DNA of 64,000 nt from Zerene cesonia (Eukaryota > Arthropoda > Insecta > Lepidoptera > Pieridae): contig NW_024045138.1 in assembly GCF_012273895.1 (NCBI RefSeq), positions 186,001 through 250,000 on the forward strand, read 5' to 3'. Below, piece after piece: positions 11,090-21,059 of this stretch (position 1 is its first letter; every line of letters begins with the position of its first letter). The notes below the pieces were generated by a model, which worked only from the letters and a program-made list of their open reading frames with translations, searched no databases and was not told the origin of the DNA. Made by a program: the position numbers and the translations under genes.

Positions 11090-11315
11090 ATATATAAAAG
11101 AAAGTCGTGTTAGTTACACTATTTATAACTCAAGAATGGCTAAACCGATTAGGTTGAAATTTGTACAGAGATAGTTGTAGACCCGAGAAAGGACATAGGA
11201 TAGTTTTCTTCCCGGAAATCTAACGGGAACGGGAACTTTGTCGGTAACCCCCGAGTCTATCTTATCCGTGACTACGCAAGCAAAGCCGCGGGCGGAATGC
11301 TAATTATAATATAAA
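11090..11315 (+). mobile_element. Helitron-like element, degraded AAACCGATTAGGTTGAAATT type
   Basis: A TA-rich start, then AAACCGATTAGGTTGAAATT, GACCCGAGAAAGGACATAGG, and a GC-rich end with CAAAGCCGCGGGCGGAATGC. Related pieces lie at 26045-26212 and 48410-48575. The 3' CTAG has decayed to GCTAATT. Confidence 0.55.
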
Positions 11316-12366
11316 AGTAATCCATCAATAGTTGGCGGCACATCACAGAAGCAGTGTTAATATTAGCCGGGCGCGACGCCAGCTTACGAATTGGATTAAC
11401 TTCACAGGGGTGACACTTCAGGGCTGGCAGTGCTCGAGAAATAGTTATTGTAAACTTATTTGTAATTCTTACAATTTTCGTTAAAACTTAGTTATGGGTA
11501 AATTGTGATTTTTAGAAATGAATTGAGGCTGGAGTTTTTTTTAGTGAAGTAAGTTTTTGTGTTGTATGAAAAAAATTGCATATTAACACCGAAGGAATAT
11601 CCAGTGAAATCATTGAATAAAATGTGTATCATATGACAATGAAATGATAAGTAAAAAATATTTATATTTGTTACTTAGAGTTGGAAAATATTAAGCTTAA
11701 AAACGTATCATAAACACGCGAATACCGAGATTAAACAAACTATAAAATAAAACATTGAAAACCTAGCAAAGAAACAAAGTATGCAAATAATATTATATCA
11801 CGTGTAAAAAGTAACATCTGTTGAAATGTAGGTTAACTTAAACACTAAAACTTACCAGACCAACTTTTAATTAAAATGATTGAAACGCAGAATCACAAGT
11901 GACAACCCTGCCCTCACGATTTATGTCTTCAAGTCGAAACGATGAAATAAAAACTTTTTTACTTAAACCCTGGAATTAGCCCAGAAACTTCCTTGTGTAA
12001 CCTATTCACTTTATTTCAAACTCGCGGAAGATTGATGATTTTCGTTTATAATTCAATTTAGTTTGCAATTTTCACGCGAATATTGAGAAAAAGTTTCCGT
12101 TACGGGAATTTTATTTCCACGTTATTTGTCGTATTGTTATTAAATCATGGGCTTCATTACTCTGATTTATGCGTAGGAATGTATTTTAATTTGATACGTA
12201 ATGGATACAGGGTGGATATAATGTTTACCTCTACTCTATGTGCTTGAATACTATTTATCAAAATTACAATTGTTTAATATGCTGCTAGCTACAGCCTTTA
12301 TTTCAGAGATAAGTTGATTGTACTGTAATATTTGTATTATGTATCATGCTTTAAAAACATCCTTAA

Positions 12367-12435
12367 CTAGCGGACCGGCTTCGCCCGTGGTACATATATA
12401 GCCTATAGCCTTCCTCAATAAATGGGCTATCTTTC
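12367..12435 (-). mobile_element. Truncated Helitron-like element (CTAG end only)
   Basis: Has CTAGCGGACCGGCTTCGCCC through TAAATGGGCTATCT, then breaks off and is followed by another common repeat (GTGAACCGACTCTGATGATTC at 12475-12510). Confidence 0.7.
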
Positions 12436-12654
12436 GAACTTTTTTTAAATTTTTTACCTCAGAACTTTCGACCGGGTGAACCGACTCTGATGATTCTTTT
12501 TTTATTCGAAAGCCGTTGCTTCCTAGGTCGTCCCATTTATTAAATAAGTAGTATGACATTTTGACCGGTTTAGTTTTGTCATTAAAAATAATAATGCAAT
12601 TCCAAAGTTATTTGAGGTTACAAATAAACTCGTTTATAAACTGAAAAGCTCAGC

Positions 12655-12735
12655 CCGCTTCGGCACGCTTCGGTACGCTTCGGAATAACTCGGCGCGCCG
12701 CAAGAGTATGCTAGCGCTCGGCACGCGTGGTGAAT
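12655..12735. repeat. GC-rich tandem motif (CACGCTTCGG)
   Basis: GCTTCGGCACGCTTCGGTAC then GCTTCGGAATAACTCGGCGC: a degenerate 9-10 bp tandem repeat inside a short CpG-rich island in otherwise AT-rich intron. No feature is assigned. Confidence 0.5.
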
Positions 12736-12921
12736 ACATTTCATGAATTTAGGCGGGAAATGTAGAAATGTGTGGATTTGTCATACTTTACATTTGTGGT
12801 CTATGTAACCAATGGGGTACGTTATTTGGCTACAAATAAATATATCGGTTGGTTGTTTATATGATTGTATGTAACGCATCTATATTTGGAATTGATTTCG
12901 TTCCTTTTACAACAGACACAT

Positions 12922-13016
12922 TTTTTTTTATCATGATCGGCAATGGAGCTGGTAGGTCGCCTGATTGTAAGCGCTACCATCTCCCATGAACATTAGGACA
13001 GGCACAAGGTCTACTA
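12922..13016 (-). mobile_element. Poly-A retroposon, tail fragment
   Basis: Contains ATCGGCAATGGAGCTGGTAG, GTCGCCTGATTGTAAGCGCT after a run of T, matching the tail half of the copy at 4859-5206. The head is missing. Confidence 0.65.
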
Positions 13017-13450
13017 TAATATTTAAATTTAATTCTTATCAAGGATCGGTGACACTACAATAATCTCATGGCTTTATCCTATCATCCTCATTAGGATCGA
13101 TAAGATTAAATAATTAATTCGTAATTTCATTACGTACACTCTGTAACAGTGAGTGAGATAATTTAGTTCTATCATTAAAGCGCTTTTTTTTTGCAACTGG
13201 CCTCTGTAGCACTGTTAAAAAGCATTCATGTTTTTGAAAAGAGTTTTATTTTCAAAGCCAATTTAATTAGTTATGTTTAAGAACCGCTTAGTTTAGAGTC
13301 TTTACAAGCAAAAATAAACAGTGGCCCAGTTTTTATATTTCCAAATGAACACAACATCTAAAACAAACAGATTTAAACTTTTCGCGTTCGAGTTTATGAA
13401 TATACAATTTGGCGCCAAAAATACGCCATTTTGTATTGCGCTTACGTTGC

Positions 13451-13600
13451 AGCTCGCACCGGGAATGTATCAGATCACTACAGAAAATTGGTGTGAAATA
13501 CTAGTACGCGAAATGCTGTTTCATATGGTGAGTGATGCTTCTTCACCATATCCCTCCTTGTACTTCCCTGCTTTCCTGTCGTCAATCCTTTTAATATCCC
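13451..13600 (+). mobile_element. Poly-A retroposon, diverged head fragment
   Basis: Starts GCAGCTCGCACCGGGAATGT and keeps the order of the family head (a diverged CACAGAAAA..GGTGTGAAAT, then GTGAGTGATGC), but is diverged and lacks the tail. It lies about 220 bp from exon 10. Confidence 0.5.
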
Positions 13601-13819
13601 ACTCCTTTTAATTTTTTATTATACTTAGCCACCTTATATATTATATAACCATAAACTAGATTATCCAAGAAACTAGATTTCTTCATCTTTCCCCCAAACT
13701 TCATGAACTTCTATACAAGCTACTGTTGCTTTACAATGAGAGTCACCCATTCTCCACATTTATCTGTTACATCATAATATACATTTAGAAAGTATGACAA
13801 AATACAATTTCCCACATAC

Positions 13820-13954
13820 CTGCTGGCACAATCTGGAACACGCACGGCTTATGCTGCGTGCCGACTGCGTTCGTCGCGCGACACAGCAGCGCGCCGTAGT
13901 CGCGTTCGCTCGCTGCGCGGTATCGCAACTCGCTCGCTGTGCCGCCAGTGGACA
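13820..13954 (-). CDS. Exon 10: second half of Ig domain 5
   Basis: Residues about 474-518. Acceptor TATGCAG, then STGGTASELRYRAASERDYG, ALLCRATNAVGTQHKPCVF and QIVPA. It contains the second Ig5 Cys and the extra Cys proposed to pair with YAPTC of exon 9. Donor CAG|GTATGT, phase 1. The exon is strikingly GC-rich (long runs of CGCGC) against AT-rich introns. The antisense strand is also open here, but only the minus frame splices in phase. The 10 kb intron 10 follows. Confidence 0.95.
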
Positions 13955-14386
13955 CTGCATAATTACATTATATCATCATCGTCATTAAATAACACACGCA
14001 TTAAGAACTCGTATTATGTTGCAACGCGGTTTTAACTAGCTTAGCACTAGTTGAAATTGCCTTTGTTACAACTAGGGAAACTAGGAAATAAACTAGGGAA
14101 CACGCGTTAAAAACTTAAAATAAACTGAATCGAGTTTGAGTACGAAACGCCCTAATGTATTCTACCAATCGACAGCCGCCATTGCGGCACGCTCGCTTCG
14201 CTTCTATATCCAGGCAATATAATAATAAAATGTATTTATTTCTTATCAAATTACAAGATTTATCTTAATTATATCATATTATATGCATGTACAAAGTAAT
14301 AACAATTTAGTTTAGAAATTCACTAAGAGTTAGTTGTCTTAGTCTCTACTGTTTAATCAGTAGTAGATTATGGATTCCGGAAAGAA

Positions 14387-14744
14387 AATAAAAAAATGGT
14401 TGCCTGTAAAGTCGGTTTTACGGGCGAAGATTTTACGTGACAACGTCTTTTTCTCAGTAGAATATTTATTTATATGAATATTATTAAATTGCACAATAGG
14501 AACAAGGAATTGAATGAAAATAAGAATTGCACAAATTATAACTATAGAAAATATATTTTGTTTACTAAAAAGACAGAGACAGAGACACAAGCACGCGCCG
14601 ATTCAATGCGCCTAATTCTCTAGTGCTGCGCGCGCGGCGGACCGATCATAGTTCGGTGACTCATCGTAACGTTACCGGGCGTTACACTTTTTCATGAGTG
14701 ACTCCGAGCCGCAACCTAATTTAAGACGTTGTCACGTCAAAAAG
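14387..14744 (+). repeat. MITE-like repeat, copy 2
   Basis: Second copy of the repeat at 374-734, collinear over its full length with a few substitutions and small indels. The inverted arms ACGTGACAACGTCTT (14435-14449) and AAGACGTTGTCACGT are perfectly complementary here. It lies in intron 9, between exons 10 and 9. Confidence 0.7.
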
Positions 14745-15132
14745 TTCAATATTTTTTTTTAAGAAAAATAAAGCAACTTTCTAATGTAAGTTGGTCCAAG
14801 CCATAATTTCTCTCCCTGTCCCCTTATTATTTAATTAGAAACAATTTATAATACGCGAAATGGAGGTAAACAATTATTTAGTATTGTTTTTATACTCACA
14901 ATTGAAGAAGCAATTTATTCCTCGGTAATTATTCTAGGTTAGGATATTGCGTAGGCGTTAAAGACAGGTAATTAAGAAAAGCAAAAACTTTCAGTTCCAC
15001 TACAGTAGGTTTAACGTCTACTTTTTCTAAGAAAAACTAATAATTGGAATAAGGACAGACATATCCCAAAACAAATTACTTTTTTGTTTACGTAAACTTG
15101 AAGAGTGCTTAAGATACCCTTGTATGTATGTA

Positions 15133-15296
15133 TCCCTTTCCTTACCATTCCCAGTCCTTTCCTTTATCTCCTTCGTCAATCTGTTACTTTTCCCATATCA
15201 TTTAAAGTCAGCAATCCATGCAAATGTTTATGGGCTGTGGTAGCGTTTACAATCAAGTGACGCACCAGGTACATTGCCGTAGATGACATAAAAAAT
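15133..15296 (+). mobile_element. Poly-A retroposon, tail half
   Basis: CCTTACCATTCCCAGTCCTT, later GGGCTGTGGTAGCGTTTACA and GATGACATAAAAAA, in the order of the family tail. The head is absent, and the copy is diverged. Confidence 0.6.
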
Positions 15297-15495
15297 AGTC
15301 CTCCATCGCTTACGAATTTTTACAATAGACATACATACAGGTGAAGCTAATAAAAGCGTGTTAATAATTTACATTTGAAACAGAAACGTTTTTATTCTTA
15401 GACATAGCAAAATATTGACCCATAAAATTAAATACAACATACATATTTTAAACAAGTCTAAGAATAGAAGACCAGAGAATCTTATCCACAATTAC

Positions 15496-15657
15496 CATAT
15501 CTAGCGGGTGATACTTGAAAGCTTTCACCGCTGTTATTGAATTGCCAGTAGAAAGCCACATCAGCAGGATCAGCGCTGACCGTGCAGCGCACCCGGAGCG
15601 CCTCGTCCAGACGGGCTCCGATCACCACTGGCGTTGTTTGAGCGCAGGTCGGTGCAT
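15496..15657 (-). CDS. Exon 9: first half of Ig domain 5
   Basis: Residues about 420-473. Acceptor AACCAG leads to YAPTCAQTTPVVIGARLDEA, then LRVRCTVSADPADVAFYWQF and NNSGESFQVSPARY. It carries the first Ig5 Cys, the core Trp and an NNS sequon. The additional Cys in YAPTC has a likely partner in the HKPC of exon 10; this second pair is usual in Sidestep proteins. Donor ATG|GTAATT, phase 1. V.C.V.ADP....F.W.FN.SGE is another family hallmark. Confidence 0.95.
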
Positions 15658-17197
15658 CTGGTTATAAGAATGATTATTTTTCACCACCTTCGAATTTTCA
15701 GTACTAGAATAAATGGGATCACACTGGAGGCACTAGATATCAAATGAAAGAACAATCAGAAAATTCGGTTGACCCAGTTGAATGAAAGGCAACAAAATAG
15801 AGTCGAATTGATAACCTCCACCTTTATTGAAGTCGGTTAATAAACCATTGAAATTTTGGAAGTATTCCCATGTGATTATGGAACATTACTTAACAAATAA
15901 CAATTTAAATTTTCTTGTTTTGTTTCGTGTTTGACACAAATTTTAATGTTTTAGAACTAGTACAGAAAAAGCAAAGGAGGATTTTACATGAAAAGAGTTA
16001 AAGTGAAAGAGAAAATAGAAATGCTAATGGTGTCCCACTCGTATGTTGTAGTACAATACACAGCTGTAGTACAATATATTATTCTTGATTCTGCCTCCAC
16101 TTACTATGATGATATAATATAAACTGTTAATCAGTATAATAGAATGCATATTTTTCGATTGGTTTATAGAGATAGGTGCAAGGCGATGCAGGTGACTGTT
16201 GTTAAAACGAGATGGTCGAATTTCGATTCTAATAACCAGTCTCCCCGTGACCACGCTCGCTGTAAAGTGTTCGAAACGTCGGGTTAATAATATGATGAAT
16301 AAATCGCGTTTAAAATCCGTTAAAAAGTTTTTAACTTCTAAAAGCATTGTATTGTTATTAATTTTATATTATCACTTAGAGGGAAGATGGAAATACGGTG
16401 TATATATTTTGCATTCTTATGAATAAATGAATGAAAATTTCTATTTCGATACAAACATAAATAGTACAAGGCGACCTTATCGCTAGGTAGCGATCTCTAA
16501 CAAACAACCCTAACAATAATGGAAAATTAAAATTTAAATGGCAGGTGCGCAAAAATAAGGCAATAATGTAACGCTAAACACAATAAATAATAAAAAATAT
16601 ATAATATATTGTATATAAATATATTTGTTGAAAATATATAAATAGATACATAAGACAAAATACAAGCATCACTTATATACATATAATGTTTTTTTCAAAG
16701 CTAAAATCAATACGCAGTTGACTGTTTATCAAATCACGGATATTCAGTAATTTGCTAATGACCAGAAACGTCAACTTAGAAACTTTTGAGTGGCTGAAGT
16801 ATTTAGTACTTGGTACCTATATAATTTGGTACTTTTCCTTATTTAATATTTCTCATTAATTAGAAAATTATGAACCCACGTCCTTCGCTTTGCTCAAATT
16901 TATGTGCTTTTTAGAGTTCGTGAATTAATTCTTAATCTAATATTAGACAACTTAAAAAGGATCTACTTAAGTCGCATTTTAAACATAAGGGAACATGAAT
17001 CAACAATTACAAAATATGAAGCGAATTTTAAATTGCAATTACCAATTATATTTTATTTATATCCTCTGTATATTTCTAATATGTAATTCTTCCATCGACT
17101 TATTCTACCCTCTACATATTCTACTATCATTACTCCCATCACATACAATTTAGACACAAAATACAAACAGTAGAAACTACTACACTAGTCTACGTAC
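15658..17197. other. Intron 8
   Basis: Contains a repeat at 16199-16350 (CAGTCTCCCCGTGACCACGC, TCGCTGTAAAGTGTTCGAAA) that is found in reverse at 37665-37806, and a short GGCGACCTTATCGC hairpin repeat at 16467-16510. 16560-16700 is very AT-rich. No exon was found. Confidence 0.5.
16199..16350 (+). repeat. Dispersed repeat with GTGACCACGCTCGCTGTAAA
   Basis: Shares GTCTCCCCGTGACCACGCTC, AAATCGCGTTTAAAATCCGT and TAAAAAGTTTTTAA with the opposite-strand sequence at 37665-37763. The parent element is not identified. Confidence 0.6.
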
Positions 17198-17357
17198 ACT
17201 GCACTCTCAAGTACACAGATTGGCTGGTGGTCTCCCCGATCTGATTGGCTGCTCTGCACGAGTACAGGCCACCATCTTGTCGTGTCACGCGTTGCAGCAC
17301 CAGCGACTTGGTGCTGATGAACACCCCTGATGACATGTTCTGAGTGACTTGCTCATC
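17198..17357 (-). CDS. Exon 8: second half of Ig domain 4
   Basis: Residues about 367-420. Acceptor CTATAG is followed by DEQVTQNMSSGVFISTKSLV, then LQRVTRQDGGLYSCRAANQI with the second Ig4 Cys, and GETTSQSVYLRVQ. It has an NMS sequon. Donor CAGT|GTACGT, phase 1; the join to exon 9 completes Tyr, giving VQYAPTC. The D.G.Y.CRA.N..G string is a textbook I-set Ig F-G region. The donor is weaker than the others, but an upstream alternative would break the phase. Confidence 0.94.
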
Positions 17358-18639
17358 CTATAGAAAGATACGATTTCTACACAAGATGTAGTTTGTTCTG
17401 ACTGATTTGATAGTTCTATGTTATGTTTGATTTAGTAAATAATGGCTCATCAAACTGTGTATATTATTGACGCTTCAGAGTCAATCTAATATTTTTGTTA
17501 TAGAATTTTTTCTTTATTACTAGCTGTGCCGCGAGTTTTATCTGCAGACTAACAAACGGGCAGTAGTAGTTTTTGTAGCCTTTGTTTTATTATGGTACTT
17601 AAGCTACTCATAACTTAAGTAAACTTCAAGCCAAGTCAAGCCAAGTACCATAGAAATCTATTCATTTGTTTTCGTGTGAAAGAAGAACAACATACATCCA
17701 TCCAGCCTTATAAACTTTTATAATGTTGGTATGGTAGATAAAATAGATTGTATCAGTAATTGGTGTGACAAATATGCACTAGTTTGTCTTATCGAACCCT
17801 TAACCTACGACGCAAGTCTCAGTTTCTTATCACTGTACCGTTGCTATAGGGTCGCAATAATACACCTAATTAAATATCATATTCATATGAAAACATTACT
17901 ATATTATACGAAAAGGAAAAGAGAATAACTCATTTGAACGTTACGCTTTATTCAATAGTGTGTTATGATTTATGAGGCAAGCCCTTGCTTAACAGGTACT
18001 AGAACTGTTATTCCATTACGCTCAGGATCCTCAGAGGAGCCACATATCATATTGTTTGCTTACTGTTAGGATATGCTAGAGGCTATCCAAAACGATTATT
18101 TGAATACTTCAATGTAAATCGTTTTCCACAGACATCTTTTAAAGCAACACAATGTGGAGTAGATGTGGAATTTATACCATATTTTAGGTATGATGTGATA
18201 CTTTTAAATAATGATTTTGTTATTTCAAACCAAAAATGTATCAAGAAAACGATTATATTTGTCGGTACTGAAACAATGTCCTAGATTTATTTCTATTTAT
18301 ATTTGTATTTTCTGTATACTTAAATTAAAACTTTAAATTTTAAACTATTTACCGATACTTTTTAAAAGCGGGCATTGCAGAGCTACCTTTAGAAAAGTTC
18401 ATCTCAGCTACCCTCTCTCGGATAAAAAAACTTAACCCAAAAAACCATGTCATTAAAAAACAAACATACAATGGATAAGCGGCTCTTAGAGTTGACTAAA
18501 GCACTGTTTACCTCTTTACGGAAGTTTACGGGTACGGTATCGTGTGAACTATAAAATCAATACAAACAGTTCCAGCTTCATACGTCTCACAAACTCTTCT
18601 AGAAATACGAAAAGAAAATTAAATTTTTAACTCACTCAC
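17358..18639. other. Intron 7; little recognised
   Basis: 17521-17735 looks like a decayed Helitron-like copy (CTAGCTGTGCCGCGAGTTTT at one end, TTTTATAATGTTGGTAT at the other). The rest is AT-rich without a recognisable feature. Confidence 0.4.
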
Positions 18640-18770
18640 GTTATGGTACCATGAGATGCGATGCTCTTTAGGGTTCGACCTGATGTTGCACTCAAAATAC
18701 ACGTCGTCGCCTTCCTTTATGTCGTTTGGATTTAACGTGCTGCCCAGGGACATACTAACGACCGGTCTAT
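18640..18770 (-). CDS. Exon 7: first half of Ig domain 4
   Basis: Residues about 323-366. After acceptor TCGCAG it reads RPVVSMSLGSTLNPNDIKEG, then DDVYFECNIRSNPKEHRISWYHN. The EGDDVYFEC..R.NP...I.W.HN motif is diagnostic of Sidestep Ig4 and carries the first Cys and core Trp. Donor AAC|GTGAGT in phase 0 lies right after HN, the same relative site as the Ig3 split. A frame read through the acceptor on the genomic strand is an artefact and is not coding. Confidence 0.95.
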
Positions 18771-19691
18771 CTGCGAAAGTAAACTCTATTTCACCAGGCG
18801 AAAAGTCCAAACTCAATCGCACCAAGTTCTCACAGTTGAAAACTCGAGCTCACTGCAATTTCTCGAAACTTCCAGAATTGAGTCATACAAAATTGAGGTG
18901 TTTATTTCATATCCTATTTGTGTATGCCGAGATCGCTAAGATTTCTGAAGTCTTTAAAGTTTAGGTGCTCACTAATTTAGTTTTGAATTGTCGCAGCAAA
19001 ATTGAGCCCTAAGCAACGGAGAATGAGTCCATTGTCGAGAGATAGAGCAGTTAGTTTGATAAGGGCGACCGAGAATTGTGGATATTTAGATAAAAGTCGG
19101 AAAATTAGTTTTTCTATCTCGAAGATCTCACGTACTGGAATTGTTGTTTTGGGACATTACGTTTATTTTATGTTGATTCGTTTTATTTATTTAGACAGTG
19201 CGAATTTTATGGTATTAACGTGAAGTGGGTTCAAATAATTGAAATAATGAATGAAAATCTTTTAAAAGGTAGATAATTAATAGAAAGAAGAAGAATACGA
19301 AATTAAAATTCAACTATTATGAGACTCACACTCACTCACAATTTCCATAAAGACATTTCATTATTTCAGAATTATATTAGGAGTACAACATCTGTAACTC
19401 ATTTTTTGTTTTACACTGTTTCGCTAAATAGGTATTTGTTTTGTTTTTCTTTCTGTCATTCTTTACAGACTGTTATGTTTTCTTCCACGTCGCTAAAACA
19501 ATATCACGCCTACATTACTACAATTACTGAATATACTACAAAATTGAGTCTGTGTCCTATCATTTTGAGACATTGTATTTGTTAGCCTTTACCGGGAACA
19601 GAACCCCATTGTTATTCAGGCATTTGCTACGTTACCGAGGAAGCGGGAAAAGAAAAATAGACTTTTAACCATAGGTACAAAATATTCTTAC
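18771..19691. other. Intron 6; nothing recognised
   Basis: AT-rich intron sequence. Several open frames occur on both strands but none shows splice signals in phase or protein-like composition. I see no transposon copy in it. Confidence 0.4.
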
Positions 19692-19839
19692 AAACAACAC
19701 TCATCCTGAAGGAGTCCTCCAAAGCCACCCTCAGCACTGGGTTGTCAGCACGACACCTAATCGTGACGCCATCGTCCTCTGGCTGCGGCAGCATGGTCAG
19801 CTTGCTGATAGTAGACGTCTCGTTTATTTGCTCGCTGTG
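19692..19839 (-). CDS. Exon 6: second half of Ig domain 3
   Basis: Residues about 274-322. A T-rich tract and TGCAG acceptor lead into HSEQINETSTISKLTMLPQP, followed by EDDGVTIRCRADNPVL with the second Ig3 Cys. It ends SFRMSVV plus one base; donor GTTT|GTAAGA, phase 1. One NET sequon is present. The D.G..I.CRA.NP pattern is that of Sidestep Ig3. The join to exon 7 creates a Tyr codon (T|AT), giving VVYRPVVSMSLG, as expected at the Ig3-Ig4 linker. Confidence 0.95.
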
Positions 19840-20068
19840 CTGCAAAAAAAGAAAATTTAGGAGCAATGTTTTAGGGAACAATAATTCAACATTTGAACCT
19901 TCATACGTGATTGCCTGCGAATTTCTCTTATTGGAGAGAATTTCATGTCATATCCGTATCTAAAATGTAAACTAAATAGTACTTAATTACTTTATCTATT
20001 AGAAAAAAGGAATTCTTATAATACCTGTGTTCGTGTAGATATGTATTTGTACTATTCTTTCAACAAAC

Positions 20069-20214
20069 CTTTCCTCTAGTGTATTTTCTGTTCTCCCTGA
20101 ACCACGTGACCTGCGCAGGCGGTCTACTGCCGTGCGTGACGCACACCAACGTCACTTCTGCGTCAGCTGATAGCTCGCCTGGCTTCTCTACTATCAGCAC
20201 TGATGTTGGGCGTA
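20069..20214 (-). CDS. Exon 5: first half of Ig domain 3
   Basis: Residues about 225-273. It reads LRPTSVLIVEKPGELSADAE, then VTLVCVTHGSRPPAQVTWFRE. GSRPPA followed by a W-containing strand is the strongest single Sidestep signature in the gene. Acceptor is TTCACAG; donor AAG|GTTTGT leaves phase 0. It carries the first Cys and the core Trp of Ig3. The intron to exon 6 is the shortest in the gene (229 bp). Exons 4 to 6 form a compact cluster over 1.4 kb. Confidence 0.95.
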
Positions 20215-20557
20215 CTGTGAATAACAAAAAAAAACAAATAAATTATTATTAAAAGAGCAGAATATCAGCAACAACGCAAATAGGGAAAAAGGGGAGTGAT
20301 ATTCGATTAATGCACAAATTTATGTCCCGTCCCGTTGTTCTATGTTAAGCACACACTCGTAGTTACAAATGTACATGGGTGGTACATTTATCTTACCACT
20401 AGTCAATGCCTGAACTAGTTTCTTTGCTTTCTTATAATAGAAATTAAAAATGCACATACTCTTCTTGAGAGCAAAATGTTTATCACTAAATCACCCTGTA
20501 TACGCTACATGCAGAATCCTGTGATAAACTTATAGAGATCTTGTCTAAAATACACCA

Positions 20558-20757
20558 TCCTACTAATATTATAAATGCGAAAGTTTGTAAGGATGTGTAT
20601 GTGTTTATTTCTCATTCACGCAAAAACTAGTAAACCGATTGCCATGAAATTTGGTACGTAGATAGTTGGACAACTGGAATAACATAAAGGTAACTTTTTA
20701 TCCCGATATTCCTTCGGGATACGGACTGACGCGGGTGAAACCGCGAGGCGCAGCTAG
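20558..20757 (+). mobile_element. Helitron-like element, complete 200-bp copy
   Basis: Starts TCCTACTAATATTATAAATG right after an A and ends GGCGCAGCTAG right before a T, as expected for a Helitron inserted between A and T, without target duplication. Internal landmarks: TTCACGCAAAAACTAGTAAA, CATGAAATTTGGTACGTAG, TTTTTATCCCGATATTCC. It sits in the 638-bp intron 4. It resembles the non-autonomous Lep1-type Helitrons described in Lepidoptera. Confidence 0.85.
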
Positions 20758-20852
20758 TTTATGTTATAAACCATAACTTGTCCATACAGAATACAAGTAC
20801 AAATAAATCTAAATAAAATATGCTATTGATTATAATTTTGAAAACTTCTTAC

Positions 20853-21059
20853 AATTCATTTCGACCCTCGCAGTCCGTTCATGTGGACTCAACAGCGCAG
20901 TGTTCGTAGCTTGACACCGCACGGTGCTGTTCAGCCAGCTCCTCTCCGCGCCGTTGATGCTGATCCGGCTGATGATGACCTTGCCGTCGTTCTTCAGGAT
21001 CGTGTGATCCTCCACTGGGCTGTTGTTGATAAGCCAGGATAGGGACGGTTGTGGACGCC
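20853..21059 (-). CDS. Exon 4: second half of Ig domain 2
   Basis: Residues about 156-225. Acceptor TCCCAG is followed by GRPQPSLSWLINN, then a long variable stretch, and LNSTVRCQATNTALLSPHE with the second Ig2 Cys and an NST sequon. It closes with RTARVEMN and donor AATT|GTAAGA in phase 1. The region after the last Cys keeps the Sidestep pattern C.A.NT.L..P. There are no internal stops over 68 codons, and GC content is well above the flanking introns. Confidence 0.95.

Larger units (their letters stand above)
3848..13819. other. Intron 10 (about 10 kb)
   Basis: This intron separates Ig5 from the FNIII exons. Recognised content, given separately where clear, is poly-A retroposons, two SINEs, Helitron-like copies and degraded repeats. 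Stretches 5500-6100, 8170-9600 and 10320-11080 show only AT-rich sequence without a recognisable feature, apart from a (TTTC)n run at about 5637-5660. A 46-codon open frame starts at 4406 (MSRVPVERAQRQRVED); it has no recognised relative and is not called as a gene. Confidence 0.6.
13955..15495. other. Intron 9
   Basis: Holds the MITE-like copy at 14387-14744 and a retroposon tail at 15133-15296. The rest is AT-rich with a CpG-bearing patch near 14170-14210. No exon was found. Confidence 0.55.

Noticed and set aside
13794..13988. Plus-strand frame over exon 10
   Set aside because: Antisense shadow of the GC-rich Ig5 exon; only the minus strand has matching splice phases.
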